Assembly: GCA_026874595.1 (NCBI GenBank)
Contig: CM049313.1
Span: 38,404,659 to 38,468,658, forward strand
Reading direction: 5' to 3'
DNA length: 64,000 nucleotides
Source: Sipunculus nudus
Lineage: Eukaryota > Annelida > Sipuncula > Golfingiida > Sipunculidae
Shown here one piece after another: positions 1-12,429 of this stretch. The notes below the pieces were generated by a model that was given only the letters and a program-made list of their open reading frames with translations, was not told where the DNA came from and made no database searches. Made by a program: the position numbers and the translations under genes. How positions within the stretch are numbered: position 1 is the stretch's first letter; every line of letters starts with the position of its first letter.

Positions 1-1050
1 GGGTGTTACGCCTCCACCCCCTTTTTTATGAATCTTTACTCGCCCCCTGGCAAAAAAAAGCGGATTGGCAGATCCTGTTGCGTGAAGAATTATACTGTTA
101 TACCCTATTATTTGAGGACCAGACAAGATGCAATTTAATCAGGTAGCCAGTCTGATGGTGAAAACGCTGGACTGAACATAAAGATGTCGTTTGATGGGTT
201 CGCTGTGCCCGGTATCGTCTGCTAAGAGAAATTCACCCATCTACCACTCCAAAGGCTTTCACTAAACGAGCAGACGGCTCTTGCGCTTTTAGCGCTGAAA
301 ACGGATATCTCTGATTGAAATAGGGACGTGGGTGCTGTCTTTATTGGGGCGCTTACATCGTCACAAGCGTGACCGTTATCTAGATTCAGGAGAGAACACC
401 AGCTGTCCGTGGGATAATTGGCCACTTAAATGTCGGGATCGGAGGCTTTTTCGGAAAAAAGTACAGCTTACCGCAAGAAAAGATAAATCCGATTATGTGT
501 ATGTATATAAGCAAGAGATTTACTCTATAAAGAATTCATAACATTGCTTATATAAGTCACTATGGGCACAAATAATATATTGACAATGATTACTTAAGAT
601 AATAGAATGCTTTTACTTGCATATCATAATAAAGTAACGAAACATAATTTTATGACGTAGTTTTGCTTTTTTGTAAGAACCCATTTTCATAAGGCTAACT
701 GCATGTGTATTTACATATTAAAAGCAATAACAAAATATTCAAATGCATAATATCGAAGCATTGATTTTATTACAATAATCCTGGATTTTTAGGCTGAAAA
801 AAAAACATAATAATATTATCTGTCATATGTTATCTTTCGTTATGTCATTATTTCTTCTCGGGTCTATCGCGAGAAAATGATGAACAAATGAAACGGCGCC
901 GGATATTTATCAAGCCAGTTATAAAGTCTTTATTTCAGCCCAATTTATTCGACCATATATCATGTACGTTCCGTGCTCTACGTTGGAAATTTAAATTTAA
1001 AATTTGATCTTTGTTTATCTTACAGGTATTGTACAGATAGTTAATATAAC
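1..1050. other. Stretch without recognisable gene
   Basis: Only short open frames with no family resemblance. The sequence turns from mixed to AT-rich near 540. No repeat or RNA gene recognised. Confidence 0.5.
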
Positions 1051-1054
1051 CAAT

Positions 1055-1225
1055 GCATGCGGAGCACCCTCAAGGGCTTGGATGGTGGCATTCTGTAATG
1101 TCCACAGGAGCATGGAACCGAATAACCCGGAGAAAACCACCGACCTTTGACGAACAACTACAACCCACTATCATACACAACCCACGCCTGGAATCGAACC
1201 CGCGAGGAGAGAGCAGAGCGTTTTG
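1055..1225 (-). repeat. SINE-like fragment (tRNA-derived), minus strand
   Basis: Contains CCGGAGAAAACCACCGACC and, at 1190-1200, GGAATCGAACC, the exact complement of an RNA polymerase III B box. This pairing is typical of mollusc tRNA-derived repeats as I remember them. The A-box half is missing or too decayed to see. Confidence 0.5.
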
Positions 1226-4200
1226 TCAATTGAATGTTTTGTAATGTACACATTATGGTGAAACCTAAGGGACACCCTAAAAATCCTTGACAATATTCAG
1301 ATATTTTTTACAAATTTCCAAAGATGATAAATACATTTATTGACATCACGTGTCATACTCTATCATTTGACTTGGTATATACAGTGTTCCTTTTCATTGA
1401 CCAGTTCCTAGCAATTCCCGCACCTTTGAAGATATTGTGGACACTTCACTTCAGAGGCGTATAGTGTATATACGGGTTGGATACCATCTAAATATATACA
1501 TTCATTTTATTTCCAATTAGGCTGTTTGTGCGTATGTGTGCGTAAGCATTTGTATGTCCACAACGCATTCGTGGGGTCCCACTATATGTGGGTGTTCTTG
1601 AATGAGTATGGGTACCTTCACCAACCCACACCTATAGCCCCATTTGACAGCTGTCTCAGACGCAGCAGGCCGAAGGGCAAATTTGATGTAATAACCTCGG
1701 ATATGATGAGTCGTTGGTAATAGGACATTCTGTCTGATAACACAAATGAAATACTGTATTTTTTGGGCGTTGTATAGGCACCAAGGTACACTGGCAATAT
1801 TGCATTTCTTATCGTAAGCCCAAGCGGCATTTAGACATAAAGAATTCAATTATTTCTTATATAAATCATGAAAATATCTTAACCGGAAATGCCTTTTTCC
1901 GACAGACATATCATTTTGATACCAACAAAGGTCCTGAGACAGAATAAATCCTAAGGATTTCATAGAAAAAAATTGTACCTACATGTTATCGTCACGTGAT
2001 ACATCGTTCTTTTCATCTAAAGGAAGATACCGAGAACGAAAATTATACAGTGCACGTGTAAACTATAACTTGTTGGTGAGTTATACTCAGACGTAGTCAC
2101 AATCATGAACAGCAATAAATCCAATATCCTTAATAGAAATCTGCATTCGAAGGAATGCAGTCCTCTGCCTTGAGGGTGGCTGTGTTTCCATTAACTTACT
2201 CGGCCCATATTCACAGGTTTATTCTTACATAAGTGACTGTACATTTGTGAATATTCCTTGATGACGTTACTGAATCTAATTCATTCTTCATTGCCCCATT
2301 ATCTTGTGAGCAAACACACACACACACACGTACGGATGTCCTCCTGGAGGATGCAACACGATCACAGAGCGATTAAATTCATTTCTCCGGCCTTTTTGCA
2401 GTATATTGCAAAACATTTATGAAAAAGTCGCATGAAGCACAAACCAAATTTAGTCATCAGTATACTCAAGTAGTAACTAAACAGTATTTAATTTTAAAAC
2501 ATGTAGGCTCTGCAGTGATATCAATAACATTGCTATCGGGCATAAATGACTCAAGTTTGATTGGATGTTGATGTTACATATCCTAAATATCATAACAGAT
2601 AAAAGTGAGGAAGCAACAGGAGCATACATTTATCTTCGAACAGACCTTGCATCATCGAGCCTCCGAGGTTACTGTTGCATAAATAAGTAACAAGACAATT
2701 GAACCAATCAGGTGGCTCGTGTACGGCCCGTCTACGCGGCGGTGAAACTATTTTTAGATGAACCGTACGGCGATGACAGATACGAAAAATTTTAACAATT
2801 CTACAAAGGCTTGTAAACCCGGTGAGTTTCGGTGCATGTGTTATTGTTGATAAAGAGTGTGAATATTTTCCGTGCACTGCTTACTATATTGTAATGACGG
2901 ATTTGTACTTATAATGAGCGCAAGTTCAAAATTCGTGTTACAATAAGCAAGAAGACCCGCTGATGCAAGGTCTCTGTGCACCTGGCGCTTAGGAAGATGC
3001 GCAATTTAGGAAAAGCTAGAAAGTTCTCAGAGACTGCTTGCTATTAGCAAGGCCCGGATTGATCTGCTTTGTTCCATGATTGTTACTGCCAAAACATAAC
3101 AACATATCATTTGAAGGCTGTTCATCACATTTTGAGAGTAAAGGTATTAACAACTAAACCAAATGGGGGGAATCCAACATATTACCGCGTAGCGCGGAGG
3201 TAAGTAAGTCGCAAGCCAGTTCTTAAATACCAGATAACGATTTTTGCGGTAACATCACATTTATGGTTATTTTACTGCCCTGTCTATCTGTCTTATAAAG
3301 TACTGTAGCAGTGAATTTTAGAAGAATTGTTCAGTGCTCGTTTACTGTGGGTTGAAGGCATTCTCATTTTCGTTCCAAAGGCTTCTACTAGATGGCGCTA
3401 TTAAATGGCGTGCGACCCCAGCTATTCATGCCGTGATGATGCTTTTTCCCCACAGGCCAAGTGATGAATAGTCAGATAAATGATGTATTTATTGTTTGAA
3501 TTAAGATTCATCTCCTTTTCCTATCGGGAAGATAATGAAAATAGATAGAATGTAAAAGCTGCTCCATATGTAGTGTATTCACTGGGCACCCGAACGATTC
3601 ACGAAGGATGCGAATGTCGAAAAAAAATGGCAAAGTCCAACATTTTGAGAGGTTTTCCAATGGAGCCGTAAACCATTCTTGCGCATTTTGTGATATGGTG
3701 AAATTCTAAGCTAGCTCTAAACAGGCATTATTCTAGTCAACTGCCGGAGTACCTGACTCCTTCAGTGTGAGCTAATTTTTCAATATCAACATTAGCATTA
3801 ATTAAAAAAAGGCAACCATGGGTCACTGTGCTCAACTGAAGTTGAACTGTAAAATCTAAAAATATATCAAATGGAGATGAAGTCTGAGAAGAAGATATTT
3901 ATTGGCCATGGTCGGTTGTTATTTTAGGTTTGTATTGAAGAGTTAGAAATCGTTGCAAATAATATTTTGTGATCTAACCATGCGCTTCCTAATGTTGAAA
4001 ATGGAGCATGTGAGCATCATGTGAACAGAAGAATCTATACTGTTACCATGATCATTGGTTGGATAATTCACAACGATTGACCTTTCAACAATTTACACAT
4101 TTGTTCAATTAGAACTTATTTTCTTCTTTATTATACCAATCTTCTTCTTAATTTTATAAAATGTATACAGTTCCAATATAACAAACGTCCCTAATCCACA
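1226..4200. other. Stretch without recognisable gene
   Basis: No exon with family resemblance. Holds a short CA repeat (about 2311-2329) and a CTCF-like motif (3385-3399). Otherwise AT-rich unique-looking sequence. Confidence 0.45.
3385..3399 (+). promoter_or_regulatory. CTCF-like motif
   Basis: CTACTAGATGGCGCT closely resembles the bilaterian CTCF core (C-C-A-S-Y-A-G-R-K-G-G-C). Prediction from the motif only. Confidence 0.35.
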
Positions 4201-4223
4201 AGTGCAAGGACTTGAGGTGAGTT

Positions 4224-4263
4224 GGGAGGGGAGGGGTCATGGGGGGGGGGGGGGGTCATGGGA
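4224..4263 (+). repeat. G-rich run with quadruplex potential
   Basis: GGG, GGGG and GGGG tracts are followed by a run of about 16 G. Run lengths of this kind are prone to sequencing error. Confidence 0.6.
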
Positions 4264-5290
4264 GTTACAAATTAATTCAACAGTGCTTACAGGAAAAAAT
4301 TGATTCAAATTACTGATTATATTTAAAAATGGACCGACAGACTGGCGGACAAACAATGATGATCGCCTTATCTCCTATTCTTCTGAGGCAGGAAAATAAT
4401 ATCTGTTTTAATTGGAACTTTATAGAATTTTATATTGTACTAATTTTCTTTATACAATCAAATTTACACTGTTGCAATAAAACCAATGTGACTCAGTGGC
4501 GGGGGTAGGGGTGCTAACAGGTTTATTCATAATTATTGGATATTTAAAATAGGCACAGAGATGGAAAAACAAAGCCCATCACTTTATTTCCCATTCTACT
4601 GAGGAAGGAAAATAATGAACAAATGTTTGCATAAGATCCTCATTTTGTTTAATAACATCATTTTTTTCAAGTTTATATATTCTATACACTTACAGTATAT
4701 CATACATATCTGAATATTTAGATTGACTCAGAATTCTAAATTGCATCAAAATGTATCTCTGATTTGTACAGATAACATCATATTTTACACACAGATGTAT
4801 TTTTTTATAAAAATAGTTTTAGAAATTTGCAAAGCAATTAATACCTGAAATAACACGATTTAAAATTCACAATTCAAAATTGCACCCCTTTTTATTTATA
4901 ATTTGGCTCTTATATTATCAATGATTGGTTGAATTGTATTTTAATTCCATTACATTATTTTAAAAAATTAATTTCTTTAAAAATGCCACATTACCACAAC
5001 ATGGCATCTTCTGGATTACTCCTTGAATTACTATTTCAAGTTTTGTACACTGGAGTGGAAACAGATTCACATTTAAAGAAATAAAGTTCAAACAATAACA
5101 ATTATTGCAATACAAACATGAGAATAACTGTGCACCTGTAACAGCAGGGGATCTCCCAAAGTGACCCATTCTTAATTCGGTGCCCTGGCACCAAAAGTTG
5201 GCTGCCTGCAACTTGACCAAGCAAGTGAATACAACATGACCTTAAAAAGAATTCGATAACTAACCTACTTTTTGAGCTTTTACTTGCAAA

Positions 5291-5990
5291 TTTCAAAATT
5301 AAATAGGTTGAATCCCTATGAAGTTATGTGTATATGCTGTGAATTTAAATCAAAAGCAGTTATAGAAAAAAAAGTTTGCAATAGTCATATTTTAGCAAAA
5401 TTTACGGTACTGATATTACATTTTTGCTAATAAATTAAAAAATTTAAAAGATTCTGATCTTATTCTAGGTATACAATTGAATTTTGATTCAATAAAGGTA
5501 TTTCCTCGGAAAGAGATCTCCAGCTATAGAATTTATCATGTTAAGTGAGCAACTATCTTTCCTGATTATTTATTTTTTTTTTACCAAGTGCATTATGTCT
5601 GGCCCCATAACTTTTTACAAATTAAGTAATACAGACCTTTTCTTTAGTATGTACATAGAAAATATATAGGATAATATTAATGGTAAGTATGAGGAAAAAA
5701 CAATAAAGTGTTTTGATATTAGGCAGTCCTGAAATGTGATAATAGGTATTTAACGGTAAACAGAGGTTTTTTCTTAATTTCTTGGAGGAATCAATTCGCT
5801 GTTACCCAGTTTTCGGTTAAGTTGGAGATTTTTTGAACATCTAACAGCATGCCGAATTTTAGATTCGTAGGTCCAATGGTACCAAAACGTGCCAGTTTAA
5901 TGGACAGACGGACGGCCCGACGGAAAGACGGACGGATCCGACTGCCGACGGACAATGGGCCAGCGCTTTAGCTCAGTTGGCTTATAGTAA
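5291..5990 (-). repeat. 2.6 kb repeat family, truncated and diverged copy (minus strand)
   Basis: The reverse complement aligns by eye with the first ~700 bases of the copies at 49499 and 60721: ACTATAAG..GAGCTA, the GTCCGTCC block (about 5905-5955 here), the segment around AGGACTGCCTAATATCAAAAC, and the following AGTTATGGG..CATAATGCA. The distal ~1.9 kb of the family is absent. Confidence 0.7.
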
Positions 5991-6617
5991 TTAAATCATT
6001 AAAACGAAGTAATACTGGTGAAAAAAATTATTAAGAAACTGCTGATTGAATGAAGTCATGGAGCGGCCTTTCGGTCTTCTTACACATGAGTTTGTCGATC
6101 CCTGAGTGCCTTGCTTAGTTTTGTTGTGTACACCAATTTAATACTAAACTCTTTAACGGAGCGGAGCGCCACCGTGTGTCTGTGAAATAGACTACATGAC
6201 CTGCAAGCACTTGACAAAAATCAAACCAATCGGTAATTGGCATTGATTTGAAATTTCGAACAAAACCTACCATGTGCGAGAAAAATTTCGTTGGAGCTCA
6301 TTGCCTGTTTGTTGAATTTCTGACCGCATCAATACGGGCATGTCTCGTAGGGTTTCCTGGATGATAGCTAACTGGTACGCAACACAAGGAATGGCTTGTT
6401 ACCAAAGAGATTGTTTGTGAGTTCATGTGTTTTATTTTTTATTAATTCATCAAACATAACCTAATGTTAATATTTCTTGCTGTTTACCACGATTTCGACG
6501 CAATAGGATGGATGACGGTTTTAGTAAATTTCCCGTGTGAAGTGTCAGGCCTCAAGTAGGCTTACAAGTCCAATATAGATGCCCTACAGATTTCCTTGAG
6601 ACACTCCAGCACAAAGC

Positions 6618-6945
6618 ATGGAGCGTGGTGGCTTAGTGGTTAGGGCGCTGCTCTTGAGAACGCAACGTTGTGGGTTCGCGTCCCGTTTCGACCGCCGACT
6701 GCGCCGAAACTCCTAGCAAAATTCTTTACCACAAAGGTGCGCTCTCTCGACCCAGGAGTTAATTGGTGCTGGTCATGGGAGGAAGGCAAATGAAGAACGA
6801 ATAACCTTCAAGCGCTGATATGACAGCTTTGGTTGTATGCTCCCCGGGGAGCCGAGAAAAGTTACAAGAATGAAAAGGCCCGAAAGACCAGGAAGGCAAA
6901 GTGTAAAGACGGATGAGACTGACATCAGACTATAAACCCCAAACT
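6618..6945 (+). repeat. tRNA-derived SINE
   Basis: An A box (6629-6639, TGGCTTAGTGG, a full match to TRGYNNARNNG) and a B box (6673-6683, GGTTCGCGTCC, one mismatch to GGTTCGANTCC) are spaced as in a tRNA-derived polymerase III promoter. A non-tRNA body follows, including a CTCCCCGGGGAG palindrome and GAAAAGGCCCGAAAGACC. No foldable acceptor stem or intact anticodon arm was seen, so it is a SINE rather than a tRNA gene. The 3' end is approximate. Confidence 0.7.
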
Positions 6946-6949
6946 TTTT

Positions 6950-8700
6950 ACCTGTACTCTTATTAATACTCAGCTCGAAGAAAGATATACGATATCAGAT
7001 CATGGTCATACAAGGGGTCCAGTAAGCAGAAATATGACTGGAATTTTTCATATATAAATCATATTTAAATCTTAATGTTGTTTTACATTGTTTTTACACT
7101 TTGACGTGCGAATTCCTTTTATAAACAATTGGATAGTGAAACAATTTTTACTTTTAAATAATCATTATGTGACCGTAGGGATTCATAAAAATTAACAAAC
7201 CTGATTGTAACCAAGGTTGGTTGACAACAGACTAGTTGCTAATTTTTTTCAGAAAAAAAATACTTTAATTAAAGAGTTGTTAATGCTTCCGCGTATTGTC
7301 CGTTACTTTTTTTTAACACTTGGCTGAAATTCTCTTATATATTTTTGTTCTAACGAATTGCAATAGATGGCGCTAAATACTTGCCTCCAAGGGGACTTTG
7401 TTGGGCAATTTCGGCTTGAACATCTAACAGACTACGAATTGAAGAAATCATGATTTATTTATTTTCATATTTTTATTGATATTTAATTGATCCGTGGTAA
7501 GACAGTCAGATAATTAAGGAACATTAAGTATTTTAATCCAATATCGTCATTTTATGTGATAGATATAATTATATTTAAAAATGTATGAATAATCTGTCAA
7601 AAGCAAATCGAAAATTATGAAGCGTTAAAGATGTGCAGTGGCACTGGGGATGATTGGGGGGGGGGATTATACATTAAAATATTTTCATTGCGAAGTGACA
7701 GATAGAAGAAAGTGAGACGGCACAAGGGGAAGATGTCAAGCTTCGACGTATAGTATACCAGTTATCATCAATGTTATGGTAGAATTCTAAAATATTAATG
7801 AATGTTTAGCAACAAGCATCTCCCCCCCCCCCCCCCCCCCCCCATCTCCAACACATGAAATAATCTGATTACATGAGCATGTCTTATGCATACATCTGCG
7901 CTTAACCCTTCACCAAATAAGAAAAGCTCAACCGGTAAATAAAGTTTTCCCACATGACGTCACAGTCCAGCTGGTCACAGGCCAGAGCCCTGCTGGTGAC
8001 GTAGTCCTATTTGTTCACATGAGCTGGGGTTTGCAAGCCCTGAACATGAACCACTATGTGGTGGAGCATCAAAAACACCCCATTGTTTGATTTTTAAGTA
8101 TGTTAAGCATAATCTCCAATAAAATTGACAGTATTGGTCTATTATTTTTTAATCTGTGGCTAATCAGAGAGGTGTTGTACAAATGCTTGCTTGGGACTGT
8201 TTGGTTGGGTATTTTGGGCTTCACTGCATTCGGGCCAGGATGGTTAAAAAAGGAGATACACAAGCCCCCTTTTTCTTGGTCTAGTTTTACTGAAGAAACA
8301 ACAAATTCTCAGGTAAAAAAATTAATATCTCAATTCATATGAAAATTATTTAAAAGAGGTCCAAACCTCAGGTGTTTTATAGATGTTATATAGGTAAAAT
8401 AAATACAGCCACGTGTCCTGCTGGAGGGCACCTATCAGTTACTGGTTGCCAGGTATATGTGCTTACCACTGTGCAGCCTTTGTGTGGAAGCGTGCAATTT
8501 CAACATACAATTAGTTCAATTATAAATAATTAAAAAAAATAAGAAAAACATCTAGACAATACGACCAGAGGTCGCGCTCTTGCCGGAATTCAGACAGACA
8601 GTAATACCAAGGTTAAGGTCAGTGAGGGCAGTTAGACGGATATGAGGTACAGTTTATGTGGCTGTGATTGTTGTTGACAAAGATGTGAATGAAAAACTGT
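6950..8700. other. Stretch without recognisable gene
   Basis: AT-rich; holds a second CTCF-like motif (7361-7375) and a C22 homopolymer (7822-7843). Nothing coding recognised. Confidence 0.45.
7361..7375 (+). promoter_or_regulatory. CTCF-like motif
   Basis: CAATAGATGGCGCTA shares the TAGATGGCGCTA core with the site at 3385, on the same strand, 4 kb away. Confidence 0.3.
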
Positions 8701-8714
8701 TTTGTACTTTTAAT

Positions 8715-9580
8715 ATCCTTGACCTTTGGTCTATTTTAACAAAAAAAAAGTTGGTCTTCAAGAAATCTTTGACATATAGCAGATGTGTAAGTAAGAATTA
8801 GGTTCCTGTAAAACTGTGGCCTGTGGAATACGTTATCAGCGAGAACAAAGAACAAGCAATCAGGCGAAATTGAGGACAACTGTAAAACGGACACACATAC
8901 TGACAAACTGACCCAAAGTTGAGACCAGCTGATTAAACCAGCTTTTAAAGAAGATACAGAGAAAGAAAATGAGCCAAAGTTTGAAGATTGGACCAAAATT
9001 GCCAAAGTTATGAGGAAAATTAAGATTTGGACGATACGGTATACGGTATGTGTAAGTTACAGTGTGCTTCCTGCAAAACTACGGCCTGTAGAATGCAATG
9101 TTAGAGACAAGAACCAGCTGGCAGGCGATATTGAGGTTAACTGACAAACAGACAAACATATATACCGACAAAGTTATACCAGTTGTAGGCTAGCAAGGTG
9201 ACTAAACCATGACATGAAGAAGACATAGAGAAAGAAAATGAGCCATGGCTTGTGAATATAAGAAGAATAATGGCAAAATCAAGAAAAAAAACTAGATCCT
9301 CTTGAAGAGAACACATTGATGAAAAACTTGATCTATAGTTTGTGTAAACATTCAATTTATTGACGAAGTTATGACGAAAATAAATTGACGTTTTTGGTGA
9401 CCTTGACCTTAACCTTTCATCTATTAAAATACACATACAGCTTCCAGAAGTCTATCCGATATACGATATGTGTGAGTTATAAAATTCCTGCAAAACCATG
9501 GCCTGTAGACTGCTATATGTACGACGCAAAAAAACAGCAGGCACACGAAATTGAGGACAACTGACACACAGACTGACATC
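8715..9580. repeat. Degenerate ~400 bp tandem repeat, left part
   Basis: Units share, in order, CCTTGACCTTTG..CTATT, TACGGTATGTGTAAGTTA, CCTGCAAAACTACGGCCTGTAGAATGC-like text, a CAGGCGAAATTGAGG-like segment, AACTGACAAACAGAC, and GAAGAAGACATAGAGAAAGA. Units start near 8715, 9030 and 9400; the third unit is broken at about 9580. Confidence 0.7.
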
Positions 9581-10252
9581 AGAAATGCGGTATTCATATT
9601 TAGTATTCGTATTCATTGTATTCGAATACAGGTATTTTCAATATTCGTATTCGTATTGGAATATATTTGTAAAAAAATACAAAAATATTTGTTTTCGTAT
9701 TTAAATACATTGCAGAAGAATTCATATGCATACATCAATGTTGTTTACCCTTTGTCCTTTCTCCATTTGAGAAAATGTGTCATTATTTCAATAGTGATTG
9801 ATTTGGACCCACTTAACACATGCACACTAACAATCGTATTTACACTTGTTAACATTTTTTACTTTTTTTTTCATATTAAATTAATATTAATGTGTTTATT
9901 TTGTCATGTGTATGTACATCTCCATCAGTCAGACCCTCTTTACTTCTACATTTATCCAGCACCAATGTTCTTTATACATACGGGACAACAGGTATCTACA
10001 TGGGGCAAGTAACGCTGTCCATATCCTTTGCTCTTTACCCTTTATGTCTGATAATGCCACAATGAACTTCCTGTGTAGAGGCTGGAGGTTGACCAGCTTG
10101 CTAGCCAGGTTGCTAGCTACAAAGGCAGCAAGGACGAATGCTTTAATTGTAATTACCCCTGCCTAAGATGGCTAACTGCCCTGACAGGGGTGACAGCTTT
10201 GTACATGCAATTGACCAAAGCCTGGTGAGCATTTCAAGTACCAGTTTCAAAT

Positions 10253-10362
10253 TTGTTCCTGGAGTTCCTAATACCAGGTACAGGAATTTTAGTTCCAGGT
10301 ACAGGTACAAGGTACTTCCTACTCAAGACAGCCAGGTACAGGCACAGATACAGGTACTCTTG
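10253..10362 (+). repeat. Degenerate GGTACAGG/AGGTACAGGTA short tandem array
   Basis: CCAGGTACAGG-type motifs recur about seven times in 110 bases. It lies inside the 9581-11811 insertion. Confidence 0.6.
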
Positions 10363-10490
10363 TTTTGAAATTAAAGCATACACAGCGGATTACATGAATA
10401 TTTTAAATTTTGGACTTAAATTCATTTTGCCAGTGTGAATATATGATGATTGCAATCAGTCGTATTAAATAAAAATGACACTTGATAGTT

Positions 10491-11608
10491 AGGGCCCCGC
10501 TTGAAAAGCGGTGCCTTATAGTGATCACCGTGTCAGTCCGTCCATCCGTCCTTCCGTCTGTGACACTTTCTTTCGCGCGCGATAACTCAACAACAACATA
10601 CTGCAGCTTTCCCAAATTCACAGGTATGAATGGTACTTATGACGGCTCCAGGCCTATCGAATAACAGACCTGTCGGAATTCCAGTATGGCCGCTCCAGCC
10701 CAATCCCTGATTTTCTTTGGTGCGCGTTTACTCAACAGCAACATACTGCAGCTTTCCCAAATTCACAGGGATGGTTGGTACCTATAAGAGCTACACACCT
10801 ATTGAATTACAGGCCTGTCTGAATTCCAATATGGCCCCCACAGCCTGATCCCTGATTTTCTTTTGCAGGCGTTAATTAAAAAAATGACCTACTGCAGCTT
10901 TCCCTAATTCACAGGGATGATTGGTACCCATGAGGGTTCCAGACCTATTGAATTACAATCCTGTCAGAGTTCCATTATGGCCGCCACAGCCCAATTGCTG
11001 ATTTTCTTTCGCGCGAACTAACTCAACAAAAACCTACTACAGCTTTCCCAAATTCATAGGGATGATTTGTACTCATAAGAGCTCCAGACCTATTGAATTA
11101 CAGACCTGTCTGAATTCCAATATGGGTGCCACAACCCATTCACTGTTTTTCTTTCGCGTGCGATAACAACAACATATTACTTCAGCTTTCCCGAATTTAC
11201 AGGAATTGTTGGTACATATGAGGGCTCTAGACCTATTGAATTACAGACCTGCTGGAATTGCAGTATGGCCGCCACAGCCTGATCCCTGATTTTGTTTCGC
11301 ATGCGATAACTCAACAACAGCCTACTGCAGCTTTCACAAATTCACAGGGATAATTGATGCCTATGGAGCTCCAGAACAATTGAATAACAGACCTGCTCAA
11401 AAGCATTTATGGCTAACATACTACATTCGGTGATTTTTTTTTGCACACATTATTTCAGACATATCTTTAATATCATTTGATCCAGTAGGATTTTTTTCCT
11501 TCATGAATATGGAAAAAAACCTGTTTCTGTTTGCCATATTTTTCAAATTTCACTTAATTTTTCACCCATATGTAAACTAGTCCAGCACTAGCAGAAACGC
11601 GGGGCCCT
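10491..11608. mobile_element. Non-autonomous TIR element with tandem-repeat core
   Basis: Perfect 10-base terminal inverted repeats, AGGGCCCCGC (10491-10500) and GCGGGGCCCT (11599-11608). Between them is a GTCCGTCC tract and six units of about 145 bp (starting near 10570, 10713, 10850, 10994, 11139 and 11283), each with CTGCAGCTTTCCCAAATTCA and GACCTATTGAATTACAGACC. The design, short inverted ends around a variable tandem core, resembles mollusc pearl-type elements (from memory). No target duplication was found. Confidence 0.65.
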
Positions 11609-11811
11609 CTGAAGACCATTGTCCGACCACATCTAGTTTCTTTTTCTTTCAGTAAATGTATTCATATTGATATTCATGAATACATTTGTATTTGTATTCG
11701 TTTTTGTATATATTTCTGTTTTAGAGTATTTGTATTCTTATTCTTATTCGTGTACCCCTGCTGTATTCGTATTCGTATTCGAATACATTTCTCCTGTATT
11801 CGACCCATGTC

Positions 11812-12420
11812 TGACAGACATACCGACATTGTGGTAGAAAATGGAGGGCAGTTGACTTGACCAGATTATGAAGGAGACGCAGATGAAGAAAATGAGCCAA
11901 GGTTAGGGAAGATAAGACCAATATTGACAAAGTTATGATAAAAATAAAATTTTGATATGTTTGGATGAGGTTGACCTTGAACTTTGACCTACATATATAA
12001 TACACTGGAGGCTTCCTGAATTCGTTCCGATATCCGACATGTTTAAGTTACAAAATGAATCCTGTAAAACTATATGGCCTATAAAAGCTATATGAAAGAT
12101 GCAAGAACCGGCAGGGAGGCGTATTAATGATCGACAACAGACAAACAGACAGACATACTGACAAAGTGGCACCAAGTGCATGGAGGGCAGTTGACTACGC
12201 CAGGTCATGAAGAAGACAAAGAGGAAGAAAAAAATAATTGTGTAAATATGACCAATAACGTTTTTCGCTGACCTAGACCTTTGACCTATATTGACAAAAA
12301 ATTATAGGCTTATAGGTCTTTGGATTTTCAAACAACCCTGAGAAGTTTCAGATCGTTTTCTACCAAATTTCAGCCGGAAGATTACTGACAAACACACAGA
12401 TATACGCAACTAACCAACAT
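11812..12420. repeat. Degenerate ~400 bp tandem repeat, right part
   Basis: Continues the interrupted unit from 9580 (GACAGACATACCGACA, GGAGGGCAGTTGACTTGACCAG) and adds a further unit (about 11970-12290, CCTGTAAAACTATATGGCC) plus a partial one ending near 12420. Confidence 0.65.
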
Positions 12421-12429
12421 TCTTGCAGA

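Larger units (their letters stand above)
9581..11811. mobile_element. ~2.2 kb insertion splitting the ~400 bp repeat
   Basis: The third ~400 bp unit stops after ACACACAGACTGACAT and resumes near 11812 with GACAGACATACCGACATTG. Both ends of the insert consist of TATTCG-rich tracts (about 9590-9715 and 11650-11805). Inside lie a GGTACAGG array and a TIR element. No reverse transcriptase or transposase was recognised. Confidence 0.55.

Noticed and set aside
6618-6700. tRNA gene
   Set aside because: A and B boxes are present but there is no consistent acceptor or anticodon stem, and a SINE-like body follows.
7822-7843. Long C or G homopolymers as functional elements (also 4241-4256, 13786, 20672, 21216, 39606)
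   Set aside because: No pattern beyond homopolymer; lengths are unreliable and some belong to MITE interiors.
9551-10012. Open frame of 153 codons
   Set aside because: It lies in TATTCG-type low-complexity repeat and AT-rich DNA with no domain, and crosses the border of the insertion.
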